DNA of 64,000 nt from a bacterium HR29 (GCA_002898215.1 BEIF01000003.1:173885-237884), one strand, 5' to 3'. Positions 43,707 to 53,321 are shown, numbered from the stretch's first letter. Numbers and translations: made by a program. Notes: generated from the sequence alone by a model not told the origin.

Positions 43707-43946
43707 CGCCTCCCGAAGGTCCTCCTCCAGTCGACGGATGTCGATGGGTGCCTGGGCCACGATGCGGTCGCCCACGGCGACCACGGGTACTTCGAAGAGG
43801 AACCGCCGGTGCAGCTCCTCGTCCGCTTCGATGTCCGTCACCGAGAGGTCGAACCGCAGCCGCGCTGCCAGCCGGCGCAGGGCGGACTCGGCTTCGGCGC
43901 AGAGGAGACATCCGACCCGCGTGTAGAGGGTGACGGTCGGCCGCAC
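43689..43946 (-). CDS. Glutaredoxin-like protein
   Basis: 85 residues, a small thioredoxin fold. TLYTRVGCLLCAEAE carries a CLLC redox pair at Cys13 and Cys16. FEVPVVAVGDRIVAQ has the cis-Pro. It is similar to the DUF836/glutaredoxin group. Its GTG start lies 1 bp after the lgt stop, so it is translationally coupled to lgt; an upstream GTG at 43967 would overlap lgt. Disulfide or redox relay is likely; the partner is unknown. Confidence 0.8.
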   Translation of the reverse strand: MRPTVTLYTRVGCLLCAEAESALRRLAARLRFDLSVTDIEADEELHRRFLFEVPVVAVGDRIVAQAPIDIRRLEEDLREALRALD

Positions 43947-43947
43947 C

Positions 43948-44850
43948 TCACGCCTGTGCAGGGGCACGGCCCGCTGGAGGCGCCTCCTCCGGCACCTCGC
44001 CCCAGACGCGCATCGCGTACTCGCGGGTAATCGGACCGGGATGCTTCAGGAGGAACCCGGCCAGCATCACGGCCACCCCGATGACGACCACGGCCGTCAC
44101 CTGGGGCACCGGCACGTCGTTCCCGAACAGGGGCACCGTCTGCTCGTCGACGCGGAAGTAGGAGAGCACGAAGCGCATGGCCGAATACAGCACCGCGTAG
44201 GTGCAGAACACCCAACCGGGCCGCTTGAGGTACCGCCGGGCCACGAACAGCAGGAAGAAGAGGATGAGGAAATCCCCCACCAGCTCGTATCCGCCCGCGG
44301 TGGGGTGCACGGCCTTCCCGAGCTCGGCCAGGGTGTCGGGGTGGGTGTACCGCACCGCCCAGGGGAGGTTCGACTCCGTGGCCAGATGCTCACCGTTGAT
44401 GAGGTCGCCGATGCGGCCGATCCCCTGCCCCAGGATCATCCCCGGGGCCGCGGCATCGAGCCCGATGGCCACCGGCCACCTGCGGATGAGCCCGTAGATG
44501 ACCCCACCGAGCACGCCGCCGATGAGCCCGCCGTAGAGGGTGATGCCCCCCTCGTTCAGCTCGGTGATGATGGTCCACGGCTCGTCGCGGAAGTCGCCGA
44601 AGTGCTCGAAGACGTAGAAGAGCCGGGCTCCCAACACGGCGCACGGAACCGCCACGAGCGCCACCTCCTGCCCCACTTCCGTGGGGATGCCGTCCCGTTT
44701 CGCCAACCAAACCGAGAGGGTGACGCCGGCGATGATGCCGACGGCGCTGAAGACGCCGTGCCAGGTGAGGGTGAAGGGGCCGAACGTCCCGATATTCGGG
44801 TCGATGTGGATCTCGATGACGAGGAACGGAAGCAGGGCGAGCGACTCCAT
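43948..44850 (-). CDS. lgt: Prolipoprotein diacylglyceryl transferase
   Basis: Transfers diacylglycerol from phosphatidylglycerol to the lipobox cysteine of prelipoproteins in the membrane. 300 residues with seven helices. GARLFYVFEH, GGITLYGGLIGGVLGG, the Lgt signature GQGIGRIGDLINGEH and LSYFRVDEQ are diagnostic. A TACGAT -10 lies 8 nt before the ATG with no ribosome site. Coupled downstream to the glutaredoxin gene. It implies lipoproteins are made here. Confidence 0.95.
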   Translation of the reverse strand: MESLALLPFLVIEIHIDPNIGTFGPFTLTWHGVFSAVGIIAGVTLSVWLAKRDGIPTEVGQEVALVAVPCAVLGARLFYVFEHFGDFRDEPWTIITELNEGGITLYGGLIGGVLGGVIYGLIRRWPVAIGLDAAAPGMILGQGIGRIGDLINGEHLATESNLPWAVRYTHPDTLAELGKAVHPTAGGYELVGDFLILFFLLFVARRYLKRPGWVFCTYAVLYSAMRFVLSYFRVDEQTVPLFGNDVPVPQVTAVVVIGVAVMLAGFLLKHPGPITREYAMRVWGEVPEEAPPAGRAPAQA

Positions 44851-44858
44851 CGGCGAAC

Positions 44859-44864
44859 ATCGTA
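44859..44864 (-). promoter_or_regulatory. -10 element TACGAT before lgt
   Basis: Reads TACGAT on the minus strand, 8 nt before the lgt ATG. No Shine-Dalgarno. Confidence 0.45.
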
Positions 44865-44919
44865 CGGGAGCGGGCCGGAACGCGACAGGAAATGCCCGCG
44901 CATCTGCGGGAGGCTTCCT

Positions 44920-45804
44920 TTACCTGTCCCGAGGGAAGCGCGCCTTCAGGCCCTCGAGTCCGCCGAAGGAGAGCCGATGGAGCAGTTCGCGCCAGTGCGG
45001 CGCCCGTTCGAACAGGGGCGCGAGCACGGCCGCCGCTTCCTCCTCGGCCCCCAGGGGAGCCAACGCCATCACGGCGTACCAGAACGACTGCTCGTCGGAG
45101 GGATGGATGGCCCGCGCCTCGGCGTAGGCGGCCCGGGCGCGGGCAAGGCGCTCTTCAGGCGAACCGGACTGAGCCTCTTCGAACTCTTCCTCGAGCGCCC
45201 CCGCCAGACGGATGGCTGCCAGCTCGCGCAGCTTCGCGAGCGGCTCGGGGTCGTTGTCGACCCGGAGGTTCCAGCGGTAGTCGGAGGCCGAAGCCGTCCG
45301 CCGCACGACGATGGCGGCCGACTGCCGGCCGCGGATGTCGCCGCCTTCCGCCTCCGCAGCCTCCAGCGCTGCCAGGATGCGCAGCGCGAGGGGTCCCTGG
45401 GCGGCGGCGAACGCCTCGGCCATCGCGTCGGGCACGGTCGGCCGCAGCATCATGTTCGCCTGGACGGAGAAGCCGGGCCCCGTGCGGTGGCCGGCGTAAG
45501 GGATGCAGGCCTCGCCGGTGTGGACGGCGCTCTTCCCGGTGGCGTCCACGATGGCCACCTGTCGGACTTCGGGGCGGTCGTCGGCGGCGAGGACCGCCGC
45601 GAGGGCTCGCGGCGCATCGAGTCCGTGCCGGAGGAGCGCCAGGGCTTGGGGCCCGAAGGAGGGGTTCACGAACGATTGCGTGGCCACGGCGCCGACACCC
45701 GGCTCTACCCAGGGCACGATCGCCCCGACACACGGCTGGTGCGTCGCCACTCCGACGCCGAGCTCGCCGGTTTCCGCATCGTGGGCGGCGATGGAGTACG
45801 TCAC
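44920..45804 (-). CDS. DUF1028 family protein (Ntn-hydrolase-like)
   Basis: 294 residues. The N-terminal 210 are DUF1028: MTYSIAAHDAETGELGVGVA, PWVEPGVGAVATQSFVNPSFG, VAIVDATGKSAVHTG and GFSVQANMML. The family has an Ntn-hydrolase fold, but its reaction is not established. The C-terminal 80 residues are helical, TPR-like, and common in this family. A GTG start with GGAGG upstream. Single gene, divergent from the AhpD-like gene. Confidence 0.88.
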   Translation of the reverse strand: MTYSIAAHDAETGELGVGVATHQPCVGAIVPWVEPGVGAVATQSFVNPSFGPQALALLRHGLDAPRALAAVLAADDRPEVRQVAIVDATGKSAVHTGEACIPYAGHRTGPGFSVQANMMLRPTVPDAMAEAFAAAQGPLALRILAALEAAEAEGGDIRGRQSAAIVVRRTASASDYRWNLRVDNDPEPLAKLRELAAIRLAGALEEEFEEAQSGSPEERLARARAAYAEARAIHPSDEQSFWYAVMALAPLGAEEEAAAVLAPLFERAPHWRELLHRLSFGGLEGLKARFPRDR

Positions 45805-45918
45805 CTCGACCCTCCGTGCGCGCGACGGTACCGGCGCCGCGGCGGCGGGTCAACCGTGGTAGGCGGACGGAGGAATCCGCTACGCTTCCGCCGAAGCACC
45901 AGACTGGGAGGACCCTCG

Positions 45919-46485
45919 GTGGAAGAGCGCATCTCCTGGTTCCCCATCGCTCCGCGGGACGAGCTGTCTCCCGAGATCCAGGCCCTCTTCGACCAACTGG
46001 AGCAGAAGCTCGGCTTCGTCCCCAACGTCTTCCTGGCCTATGCCTGGAAGGGAAAGCGCTTCGAGCACTGGCTCGCTCACTTCAACGCCCTCATGGAGCC
46101 CACGCCCGGCCTCAGCAAGGCCGAACGAGAGATGATCTCGGTCGTCGTTTCGGCAGCCAACCGCTGCCTCTACTGCATGGTGGCCCACGGTTTCGCCGTA
46201 CGCGTGCTGCTGAAGGATCCCGTGCTGGGGGACCGGGTGACGCTCGACTACAAGCGGGCGGGGCTTTCGCCGCGCCACGTGGCGATGCTCGATTACGCCG
46301 TGAAGATCACGAAGGAGCCCTCGGCCTGCAGCGAGGAGGACATCCAGAAGCTACGGGAGCACGGCTTTTCCGACGAGGACATCTGGGACATTGCGGAGGT
46401 GGCGGCGATGTTCAACTTCACGAACCGCCTCGCCTCGGCCACGGGGATGATGCCGAACCGCGAGTACCACGGCATGGCCCGCTGA
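45919..46485 (+). CDS. Peroxidase-related AhpD/CMD-family protein
   Basis: 188 residues. The carboxymuconolactone decarboxylase/AhpD-like helical fold: LSKAEREMISVVVSAANRCLYC with Cys83, Cys86 and His90 as the redox centre, and SDEDIWDIAEVAAMFNFTNR. Members are often annotated as uncharacterised peroxidase-related enzymes and reduce peroxides via the CxxC pair. The GTG is preceded by GGGAGG at about 7 nt. Convergent with the PD-(D/E)XK gene, 6 bp apart. The physiological reductant is unknown. Confidence 0.88.
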   Translation: MEERISWFPIAPRDELSPEIQALFDQLEQKLGFVPNVFLAYAWKGKRFEHWLAHFNALMEPTPGLSKAEREMISVVVSAANRCLYCMVAHGFAVRVLLKDPVLGDRVTLDYKRAGLSPRHVAMLDYAVKITKEPSACSEEDIQKLREHGFSDEDIWDIAEVAAMFNFTNRLASATGMMPNREYHGMAR

Positions 46486-46491
46486 CGCCCC

Positions 46492-47430
46492 TCACCAGGT
46501 CAGCTCGACCCGGTACACCGCCGGGTCCTCGCCCCAGGCTTCAAGAAGGCGGAGCGCATTCCGTACGACTTGTCCGGCCGACACCTGCGCCTCGAGGTAG
46601 AGGTTTCCGACCTTCCGCGGCATGAAGAAATCGCGCCCGTTCGGGTGGACAGGCTTCTCGGAGAGGATAGCCCGTTGGTCGAGGACGAGAGGGAGTCGAG
46701 GCCGGCGCTCGTTGTGCTCGAGGATGAGGTGCTCTGCAACTGCCACCAACAGGTCTTTCCAATACGAGAGCTTCTTGGAATCTCCGGATGGGAAGATGAT
46801 GGCCCTCGGCGGCGCTTTCCCGGTGCGGTGTTCCGTCGACAGTTCGGCAAGGGACACGACTCGCGTGCCTTCGCGGCTTCCGCGGTATGGCGGGGGAGGC
46901 TGGTCTGGTTTGGCGGAGGGTATCCTGGTCGGCGGAGTCTGCGTCAGGAGCGGCCGCCACAGGAGCTGGGCCAGCTCCAGGGCCCGCTGTTCGGGCCGCC
47001 CCTCCAACACGTGCACCCGACCGCGGAGCTTGAGCGCGGGGTACTCGTACACCTCCCAGACGGCCCCGGTGGCGATGGCAACCGCCGGGACATGCTGGCC
47101 AGACTTCAGCAGCTCACCCGCGTAGGCGATGACGGCCGTCGCCGCGATGGGCGGCGGCTTCTCCGTCAACGCCTTCGCCTCGATGACCATGGCATGGCTG
47201 CCCAGGGTATCGAGGAGGGCGTAATCGGCTCGGCCGGTGCCGACGGCGTCTTCGACTCGTACCACCGCAGGGTCGGCCGTGTCCCACCCGCAGGCCCGCA
47301 ACACAGGGTCGATGAGGCAGGAGCGCGTGAGGGCCTCGTTCCTTCCCAGCTGAGGAGCGTAATCCCTGGAGACCTGCCGAAGACGCTCGATGAGCCTGGC
47401 CAGCTCCTCGAGGTTACCGCCCTCGGGCAC
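46492..47430 (-). CDS. Orphan PD-(D/E)XK protein, HsdR N-terminal type
   Basis: 312 residues. The N-terminal half matches the type I restriction R-subunit N-domain: RNEALTRSCLIDPVLRACGW, GRADYALL and MVIEAKAL, giving Asp69, Glu84 and Lys86 of a PD-(D/E)XK nuclease. There is no helicase, methylase or specificity gene beside it. The C-terminal half (FPSGDSKKLSYWKDLLVAVA and following) is unassigned. Codon use is less C-biased than in the neighbours, suggesting a recent arrival. It could be a solitary nuclease, a defence remnant or a regulatory protein. Confidence 0.75.
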   Translation of the reverse strand: MPEGGNLEELARLIERLRQVSRDYAPQLGRNEALTRSCLIDPVLRACGWDTADPAVVRVEDAVGTGRADYALLDTLGSHAMVIEAKALTEKPPPIAATAVIAYAGELLKSGQHVPAVAIATGAVWEVYEYPALKLRGRVHVLEGRPEQRALELAQLLWRPLLTQTPPTRIPSAKPDQPPPPYRGSREGTRVVSLAELSTEHRTGKAPPRAIIFPSGDSKKLSYWKDLLVAVAEHLILEHNERRPRLPLVLDQRAILSEKPVHPNGRDFFMPRKVGNLYLEAQVSAGQVVRNALRLLEAWGEDPAVYRVELTW

Positions 47431-47496
47431 GGGCCACCGTCCGCGGACCTGGTTCGGGCGGGAGGCTACAGCGCCGCTCCCGCGGAGGCAAGCGGC

Positions 47497-48210
47497 TCAC
47501 CGCTTCAGCGAGAGTGTCTCCGAGAGGTCGAGGCGGATGCCCGGGCCCATGGTGGTGGTGAGCGTGGCCGCGCGGATGTACTGGCCCTTCGTCTCCGCCG
47601 GCTTCGCCGCCTGGACCGCCTCGATGAACGCCGCCAGGTTCTCCTTCAGCTTCTGGTCCTCGAAGCTGACCTTGCCGATGGGCGCGTGGATGTTCGCCAG
47701 CCGGTCGACGCGGAACTCCACCCGGCCCTGCTTCGCCTCACGCACGGCACGCCCCACGTCTTCCGGTGCTACCACCGTCCCCGAGCGCGGGTTCGGCATC
47801 AGCCCTCGGGGGCCGAGGATGCGGCCCAGGCGGCCGACCTTCCCCATGAGGTCGCGCGTCGCGAGGGCGACGTCGAAGTCCGTCCAGCCCTCCTGCTCGA
47901 TCTTCTTGATGAGGTCGTCGCTGCCGACGTAGTCCGCTCCGGCCTCCTGCGCCGCCTTCGCCGCATCGCCTTCGGCGAAGACGAGGACCTTGACCTCGCG
48001 CCCGAGGCCGTGGGGGAGCACCGTCGACCCGCGCACCTGCTGCTCGGCGTGCCGCGGGTCGAGCCCCGTACGCAGATGGATCTCCACCGTCTCGTCGAAC
48101 TTCCCCGGGTGGATCTCCTTTGCTAGCGCGATGGCCTCGTCGACCGAGTAGAACTTCTTCCGGTCGACCTTCGAGAGCGCTTCGAGATACCGCTTGCCCC
48201 GCTTCGCCAT
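47497..48210 (-). CDS. rplA: 50S ribosomal protein L1
   Basis: 237 residues. Binds 23S rRNA at the L1 stalk and typically its own operon mRNA. It starts [65 protein letters not shown] and [20 protein letters not shown] are diagnostic. The ATG lies 2 bp after the rplK stop. No rplJ-rplL follows; an unrelated nuclease-like gene does. L1 is a known autoregulator in many bacteria. Confidence 0.97.
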   Translation of the reverse strand: MAKRGKRYLEALSKVDRKKFYSVDEAIALAKEIHPGKFDETVEIHLRTGLDPRHAEQQVRGSTVLPHGLGREVKVLVFAEGDAAKAAQEAGADYVGSDDLIKKIEQEGWTDFDVALATRDLMGKVGRLGRILGPRGLMPNPRSGTVVAPEDVGRAVREAKQGRVEFRVDRLANIHAPIGKVSFEDQKLKENLAAFIEAVQAAKPAETKGQYIRAATLTTTMGPGIRLDLSETLSLKR

Positions 48211-48212
48211 GG

Positions 48213-48632
48213 CTACACCACCTCGATGCCCATGCTGCGGGCCGTACCTTCGATGATCTTCATCGCCTCTTCGATGGAGTTCGCGTTCAGGTCGGGCAAC
48301 TTCGTCTCGGCGATCTTCCGGATCTGCTCGACCGTCACCCGTCCGACCTTCTGCGTTCGCGGGTTGGCGCTTCCCTTCTCGATGCCCGCGGCCTGCTTCA
48401 GCAGCTCCGCGGCCGGAGGCGACTTGAGGACGAACGTGAAGGAGCGGTCTTCGTAGATGGTGATCTGTGCGGGGACGACGCCCGACATGTTCGCCGTGCG
48501 GGCGTTGTACTCCTTGACGAACTCCATGATGTTGACGCCGTGCTGGCCCAGGGCAGGGCCGATGGGCGGCGCAGGGTTCGCCTTCCCCGCCTGGATTTGC
48601 AGCGTGAGAACTGCCCGGACTTTCTTCGCCAT
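48213..48632 (-). CDS. rplK: 50S ribosomal protein L11
   Basis: 139 residues. [20 protein letters not shown] and [14 protein letters not shown] are the thiostrepton-site signature of L11, with the RNA-binding C-terminal domain ([17 protein letters not shown]). ATG 48632 has AGGAG about 8-12 nt upstream; a longer upstream reading frame is unsupported. Unlike most bacteria, no nusG lies before it. It has its own promoter and a structured leader. Confidence 0.97.
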   Translation of the reverse strand: MAKKVRAVLTLQIQAGKANPAPPIGPALGQHGVNIMEFVKEYNARTANMSGVVPAQITIYEDRSFTFVLKSPPAAELLKQAAGIEKGSANPRTQKVGRVTVEQIRKIAETKLPDLNANSIEEAMKIIEGTARSMGIEVV

Positions 48633-48657
48633 GGGAACGACGCTCCTGTGTCCAAGC

Positions 48658-48676
48658 GGCACGCTTGGGGCGTGCC
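48658..48676 (-). promoter_or_regulatory. Hairpin in rplK-rplA leader
   Basis: A 7-bp perfect stem (GGCACGC / GCGTGCC) with a 5-nt loop in the 5' leader, about 25 nt before the rplK ATG. It is a possible L1 or L11 feedback site; resemblance to the rRNA target was not tested. Confidence 0.4.
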
Positions 48677-48724
48677 TCCACGTGGTGCGCACGGCCGGGC
48701 GCGGCCGCCCGGCCCTACCCTGCC

Positions 48725-48753
48725 AGTATCCCGGAGCGTACTCCTACCGGCAA
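48725..48753 (-). promoter_or_regulatory. Promoter TTGCCG-N17-GATACT of rplK-rplA
   Basis: On the minus strand -35 TTGCCG (48753-48748), 17-bp spacer, -10 GATACT (48730-48725). Nearly identical to the tRNA-Thr promoter at 61443-61471. Leader about 85 nt. Confidence 0.6.
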
Positions 48754-48806
48754 ACGTCGGGCCCAACCGCTACCATGGCCCCCAACGCCAACCCACGGAG
48801 CCGGAG

Positions 48807-49226
48807 ATGATCGGAACCCCGGAACAGGACGCGTTCCTGACCTCTCACCGCTACGCCGTCGTGACCACGCTCCGCGCCGATGGCTCGCCGGCCAGCTCCG
48901 TCGTCTTCTACGCACGGAAGGGCGACGAGCTGTACTTCAGCACCACGGCGGACCGCCTCAAGGCCCGCACCCTCCGGCGCGACCCTCGCATCGTCCTCAC
49001 CGCCCTCGACGAAGGCCCGCCCTTCGGCTACGTCGCCGTGGAAGGGAGCGCCCGCGTCCAGGAGGACGACATCGTCGACCTCCACGTCGAACTGAACCGC
49101 GCCTTCCGTCGCGACCCGGCCTGGCAGCCTCCGGCGGACTTCGCCCAGCGCCTCGCCGCCGAAGGCCGGGTCATCGTGTGGGTCTCCCCCAAGCGCGTTT
49201 CGGGACTCCCCCAGCGAGGCCGCTGA
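48807..49226 (+). CDS. PPOX-class F420/FMN-dependent oxidoreductase
   Basis: 139 residues, a split beta-barrel flavin-binding protein. It has the PPOX pattern: FLTSHRYAVVTTLRADGSPASSVVFY, DELYFSTTADRLKARTLRRDPR, then VEGSARVQ. Family members use F420 or FMN to reduce diverse small molecules. GGAG lies 3-6 nt before the ATG. Divergent from rplK-rplA, and 66 bp before the helicase start. Cofactor choice is not settled by sequence alone. Confidence 0.85.
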   Translation: MIGTPEQDAFLTSHRYAVVTTLRADGSPASSVVFYARKGDELYFSTTADRLKARTLRRDPRIVLTALDEGPPFGYVAVEGSARVQEDDIVDLHVELNRAFRRDPAWQPPADFAQRLAAEGRVIVWVSPKRVSGLPQRGR

Positions 49227-49292
49227 GGGGAGGTCTTGACCGCCCCGCAGGGGCGGCCCATACTTCGAACATCCGTTCTGAAGGAGACGGGC

Positions 49293-51599
49293 GTGCCCCG
49301 GCCTCGGCCTGCCTACCCGCCTCCAGCGCTGCGGCCGCTCCGCGCCGACCTGGCGGGGCAGGCGCTCGTCGCCGAGCTGCAGCGGCGGGGCGGTACGGTG
49401 GTCAGCCGTTGGCTCGAAGGGGAACCGCCGCGTTTCGCCTCCTGGCCGGCAGGCCTCGACGAGCGCCTGGTCGCCGCCCTCGCGGAGGTCGGCATCTCCC
49501 GCCCGTACACGCACCAGGCCGAAGCCATCGCCGCCGCTCTCGCCCGGAAGAATGTCGTCGTCGTCACACCCACGGCGAGCGGCAAGACCCTCTGCTACAA
49601 CGTTCCCGTTCTCCACACCATCCTGCGCGACCCCTCGGCGCGCGCCCTCTACCTCTTTCCCACGAAGGCCCTCGCCCAGGACCAGCTCGACGAGCTCCTC
49701 GGGCTGGTGGGCCGCCTGGGCGCCGACATCGGCGTCCACACCTACGACGGCGATACCTCGGCCGAGGCCCGGCGGGTGGTGCGCTCGGCCGCCCACATCG
49801 TCCTCACGAACCCCGACATGCTCCACTCGGGGATCCTTCCCCACCACACCCGGTGGACGCGCCTCTTCGAGGGGCTCGAGTACGTGGTCATCGACGAACT
49901 CCACCAGTACCGGGGGGTGTTCGGCGCCCACGTGGCCAACGTCATCCGCCGCCTGCGGCGCATCTGCCAGTTCTACGGCTCCGACCCCGCCTTCATCCTC
50001 TGCTCGGCCACCATCGGGAATCCCGCCGAACTCGCCCGGGCTGTCATCGGCGAGGACGTCGTCGTCGTGGACCGGAGCGGGGCGCCGAGCAGCGACCGCT
50101 TCGTCGTCCTCTACAACCCTCCGGTGGTGAATCCCCAGCTCGGCATCCGGCAGTCCTCCCTCCTCGCCGGCCGGGACGTGGCGGCCCGCCTCCTGCTCTC
50201 CGGCCTCCAGACGATCGTCTTCACCGGGTCGCGCCTGCGGGTGGAGGTCCTCCTCACCTACCTCCGGGAGGCGCTCCGCGAGCGGCCCGGAGCGTCCGAA
50301 CGGGTCGCCGGCTACCGCGGGGGCTACCTCCCCAACGAGCGACGTCGCATCGAGGCAGGGCTCCGCGACGGGAGCATCCGCGGGGTGGTGGCCACGAACG
50401 CCCTCGAGCTGGGCATCGACATCGGGAGCCTCGCCGCCTCCGTCGTCGTCGGCTACCCCGGCTCCATCGCCAGCCTCTGGCAACAGTTCGGGCGCGCGGG
50501 CCGGCGCGACGAGCCCGCCCTCTGCGTCCTCGTCGCCAGCTCGAACCCGCTCGACCAGTACCTCGCCGCCCATCCCGAATTCATCTTCGAGACCCCCGTC
50601 GAACAGGGCCTCATCGACCCCGACAACCTGTACGTCCTCGGGAGCCACCTGAAGTGCGCCGCCTTCGAACTCCCCTTCGAAGAGGGCGAGAGCTTCGGAC
50701 CCCACACGGAGGAGATGCTCAACCTGCTCGTCGAGGACGGCGTCCTCCAGCGAGCCAAGGGCCGCTACTACTGGATGTCGGATGCCTTCCCCGCCGAGAA
50801 CGTCAGCCTCCGCACGGCCAGTACCGACAACTTCGTGATCATCGAGGAGGGGCCGACGCCTCGCGTCATCGGGGAGTGTGACCGCCCTTCGGCCCCCCTC
50901 CTCATCCACGAGGACGCCATCTACATCCACGGCGGCCAGCAGTACCAGGTCGAGCGCCTCGACTGGGACGACAAGAAGGCGTACGTGCGCCCGGTGGCGG
51001 TCGACTACTACACCGACGCGGAGCTCGCCGTGGACCTGAAGGTGCTCGACGTCGCGGCCTCGGTCCCAGGGGCGGCGCTCACCACCGAGCACGGCGAGGT
51101 CGCGCTCACCTTCCTCGCCACCATCTTCAAGAAGGTGAAGCTGCGCACCCACGAGAACGTGGGCTGGGGACGCATCGCCCTCCCCGAGGAATCGATGCAC
51201 ACCATGGCGGCGTGGTTCGCCTTCGGCCCCGAGGCGGCCGGTGGCCTCGGCCGCCGGGAGCTCGCCGCCGGCCTCGAAGGGGTCGCGCATCTGGCCCGGG
51301 GCCTGGCCCCGGCCTTCTGCCTCTGCGACCCCCGCGACGTGGGCGTCGACGTCCAGGTGCGTTCCCCCCACACCGGGTTGCCCACGGTCTTCCTCTACGA
51401 CCTCGTCCCCGGCGGTGTCGGCCTCGCGCCGCGCATCTTCGAGCTGCGCCGGGAGCTCCTCCGGGCCTGCCTCGACACGCTCCGGGCCTGCGACTGCCCC
51501 TGGGGCTGTCCCTCGTGCGTGGGTGCCCAGGCCGAACCGCGCAGCCCCGCGAAGGCCGCCGCGGCTGCACTGCTCGAGGCCGCTATCGAACACGGCTGA
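49293..51599 (+). CDS. MrfA-like DEXH helicase with DUF1998-type Zn domain
   Basis: 768 residues. An SF2 helicase: TPTASGKTL (Walker A), YVVIDELHQYRG (DEXH box, DELH), TATNALELGIDIGSL-type motif V with VVGYPGS, and QFGRAGRRD. It ends with the cysteine cluster CDCPWGCPSC, the zinc-binding C-terminus of MrfA. MrfA relatives work in mitomycin-lesion repair. The GTG start is chosen because AAGGAGA lies 8-14 nt upstream. Single gene. DNA-repair helicase is secure; lesion type is inferred. Confidence 0.92.
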   Translation: MPRPRPAYPPPALRPLRADLAGQALVAELQRRGGTVVSRWLEGEPPRFASWPAGLDERLVAALAEVGISRPYTHQAEAIAAALARKNVVVVTPTASGKTLCYNVPVLHTILRDPSARALYLFPTKALAQDQLDELLGLVGRLGADIGVHTYDGDTSAEARRVVRSAAHIVLTNPDMLHSGILPHHTRWTRLFEGLEYVVIDELHQYRGVFGAHVANVIRRLRRICQFYGSDPAFILCSATIGNPAELARAVIGEDVVVVDRSGAPSSDRFVVLYNPPVVNPQLGIRQSSLLAGRDVAARLLLSGLQTIVFTGSRLRVEVLLTYLREALRERPGASERVAGYRGGYLPNERRRIEAGLRDGSIRGVVATNALELGIDIGSLAASVVVGYPGSIASLWQQFGRAGRRDEPALCVLVASSNPLDQYLAAHPEFIFETPVEQGLIDPDNLYVLGSHLKCAAFELPFEEGESFGPHTEEMLNLLVEDGVLQRAKGRYYWMSDAFPAENVSLRTASTDNFVIIEEGPTPRVIGECDRPSAPLLIHEDAIYIHGGQQYQVERLDWDDKKAYVRPVAVDYYTDAELAVDLKVLDVAASVPGAALTTEHGEVALTFLATIFKKVKLRTHENVGWGRIALPEESMHTMAAWFAFGPEAAGGLGRRELAAGLEGVAHLARGLAPAFCLCDPRDVGVDVQVRSPHTGLPTVFLYDLVPGGVGLAPRIFELRRELLRACLDTLRACDCPWGCPSCVGAQAEPRSPAKAAAAALLEAAIEHG

Positions 51600-52146
51600 G
51601 GGGGTGGACGTGGGTCTGCCGCCACCGGGCCGGAGCGGCTCCCACCTGCCTTTCGGCTCGACGAGGGCCCAGGACGTCCACAGCATGGCGAGCGGCGCCG
51701 GCGGGGCCGGCCCGAGCCCGCAACCGACCCGGGCTGTGCGAGGGTGACCGGGTTCCTGCCGCTTCTGCTCCATCGGGAGCGAGGGGGCGGAGGGACGACG
51801 CGATGGACTCATCGAGCACGGCGGCGGAAGCCCGTCGGCGGGTTCGCTCGTGCACGCCCCGGAAGACCCTCGAAGGAGGGACGGAGCCCTTGGTCGCCGA
51901 TGATCGCGCGGCAGCAGCGGCGTCGCCGGCTCGTCGTTCCCGGGGCCCGGGGGAGCCGGCGTCGGCCCCCCGCACGTTGGCTCCGCGACCCCGCGGTGCG
52001 GCTGCGCCCTCGGCGTGGTCGGGGAGAGCAGGGAGGTGAGCGCGGTGACGGCGACGCCGCGGCGGCTCGGCTGCGCACGGTGCAACCCGGCGACGGACGC
52101 CTCGGCTCCGCCCGCCGGAGCCGCCCCGGAAGGGCGTAGGCGGCGG
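51600..52146. other. 547-bp intergenic stretch, nothing recognised
   Basis: Between the convergent helicase and rmuC genes. The reading frames here are Arg/Ala/Pro-rich antisense-type translations with no motif, start signal or domain. I see no terminator with a clear stem, no repeat and no RNA gene. Confidence 0.5.
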
Positions 52147-53190
52147 TTACCCGGAGCTTTCCTCGGGCGGGGGGAGCGCGGCTTGCTCGGCCCGGGCCTC
52201 GATGGTGGCCAGCGCCGCAGCCGCCCGCTGGGCTCCGGCGCGCAACGTGTCCCGCGAGTTCTGCAGCATGGTGAGCGCTCTGGAGAAGCGACCTTCCAGT
52301 TCCTCCTCCATCTCCGCGAAGAGCTGGCGCAGGCTGTCGAGGGCGCTGGCCAGCCTCTGGACGTCGATGGAGGTGCCGCTGCGGATGGCCGTTTGCACGA
52401 CGAGCAGCAGGTAGGGGATGAGGCTTCCGTAGCCGAGGAGCACGACGTTCATCCGCAGCCCCTCGACCTGGGCCTCCGTCGCCAGCTCCGCCACCGCGTC
52501 CGGCACCACGGCGATGGCGAAGCCGGCCGTGAGCTCCGGGTGGACGTACTTCTGCACCTCCTGCATCTTCTGTCGCACCTGGTGCACGATACGTTGGCGG
52601 ACGCGTGCCGCCTCGTCGCCGTCCTGCGCCCGGGCGAGCTCCTCGAGGAGGCTGGTCGCCGGCCACTTCGAATCGATAGGAACGATGAGCCCGCTCGGCA
52701 GCCGCAAAGCGAACTCCACCACCTTCCCTTCGATCTGCACGTCGCGCTGTTGCCACTCCGGCGGGAGCTGCCGGAAGAGCGCTTCGACGACCGACTCGCC
52801 CGCTGCGCCCTTCGTGGCCGTGCCGGCCATCAGCAGCTCGAGCCGGCGCAGCACCTCGGCGTTCTTCGAGTCGGTTTCCCGCAGCGCCTGCGCCGCTTCG
52901 CCCAGGCGTGCCAGCTGCTGCGACGCCTGCTCCATCTGCGTCCGCACCGATTCCGTCGAACGCTGGAGCTGTTGGACGGCCGTGTCGGTCTGGGCCAGGC
53001 GCTCCTGGACCCTGCCGACCTCCCGGCGCAGGTCCGTCCCGCTCCCCTCCAGCGCGGCGAGGCGCGCGGCCAGCTCCCCGAGCTGCCGGTGGATGGCCGC
53101 ATCGCCGGAGCTCCGCCGCCCGAGCGCCAGCACCGCCAGGAGCGCGAGCACCGCCCCTGCGGCGATCCCCGCGAGCACCCCCACCTCCAT
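52147..53190 (-). CDS. rmuC: DNA recombination protein RmuC
   Basis: 347 residues. An N-terminal membrane helix (2-23), a coiled coil (35-110), then the RmuC nuclease-like domain: [50 protein letters not shown] and [17 protein letters not shown]-(D/E)XK-related membrane-tethered factor limiting DNA rearrangements. ATG 53190 is chosen at the start of the anchor; AGGAC is the only weak ribosome site. Divergent from a small DUF1801-like gene. Confidence 0.92.
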   Translation of the reverse strand: MEVGVLAGIAAGAVLALLAVLALGRRSSGDAAIHRQLGELAARLAALEGSGTDLRREVGRVQERLAQTDTAVQQLQRSTESVRTQMEQASQQLARLGEAAQALRETDSKNAEVLRRLELLMAGTATKGAAGESVVEALFRQLPPEWQQRDVQIEGKVVEFALRLPSGLIVPIDSKWPATSLLEELARAQDGDEAARVRQRIVHQVRQKMQEVQKYVHPELTAGFAIAVVPDAVAELATEAQVEGLRMNVVLLGYGSLIPYLLLVVQTAIRSGTSIDVQRLASALDSLRQLFAEMEEELEGRFSRALTMLQNSRDTLRAGAQRAAAALATIEARAEQAALPPPEESSG

Positions 53191-53321
53191 GTCCTGCAAG
53201 TATGCCGCGTTCACTCGAAAGCGAGGAGAGCTCGTTGACATCCCCCTCCCCCTTCGCGGGCGCCATGGCCAGGACCTCGGACCGAACCAGGGGTCTCGTT
53301 GACCTCCCCGGGGGAGCGTGG

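Noticed and set aside
48744..52085. 1113-codon minus-strand frame over the helicase
   Set aside because: His/Arg/Gly/Val-rich translation antisense to a clear MrfA-like helicase.
51600..52146. Reading frames between helicase and rmuC
   Set aside because: No start signal, motif or plausible composition; left as unexplained intergenic DNA.
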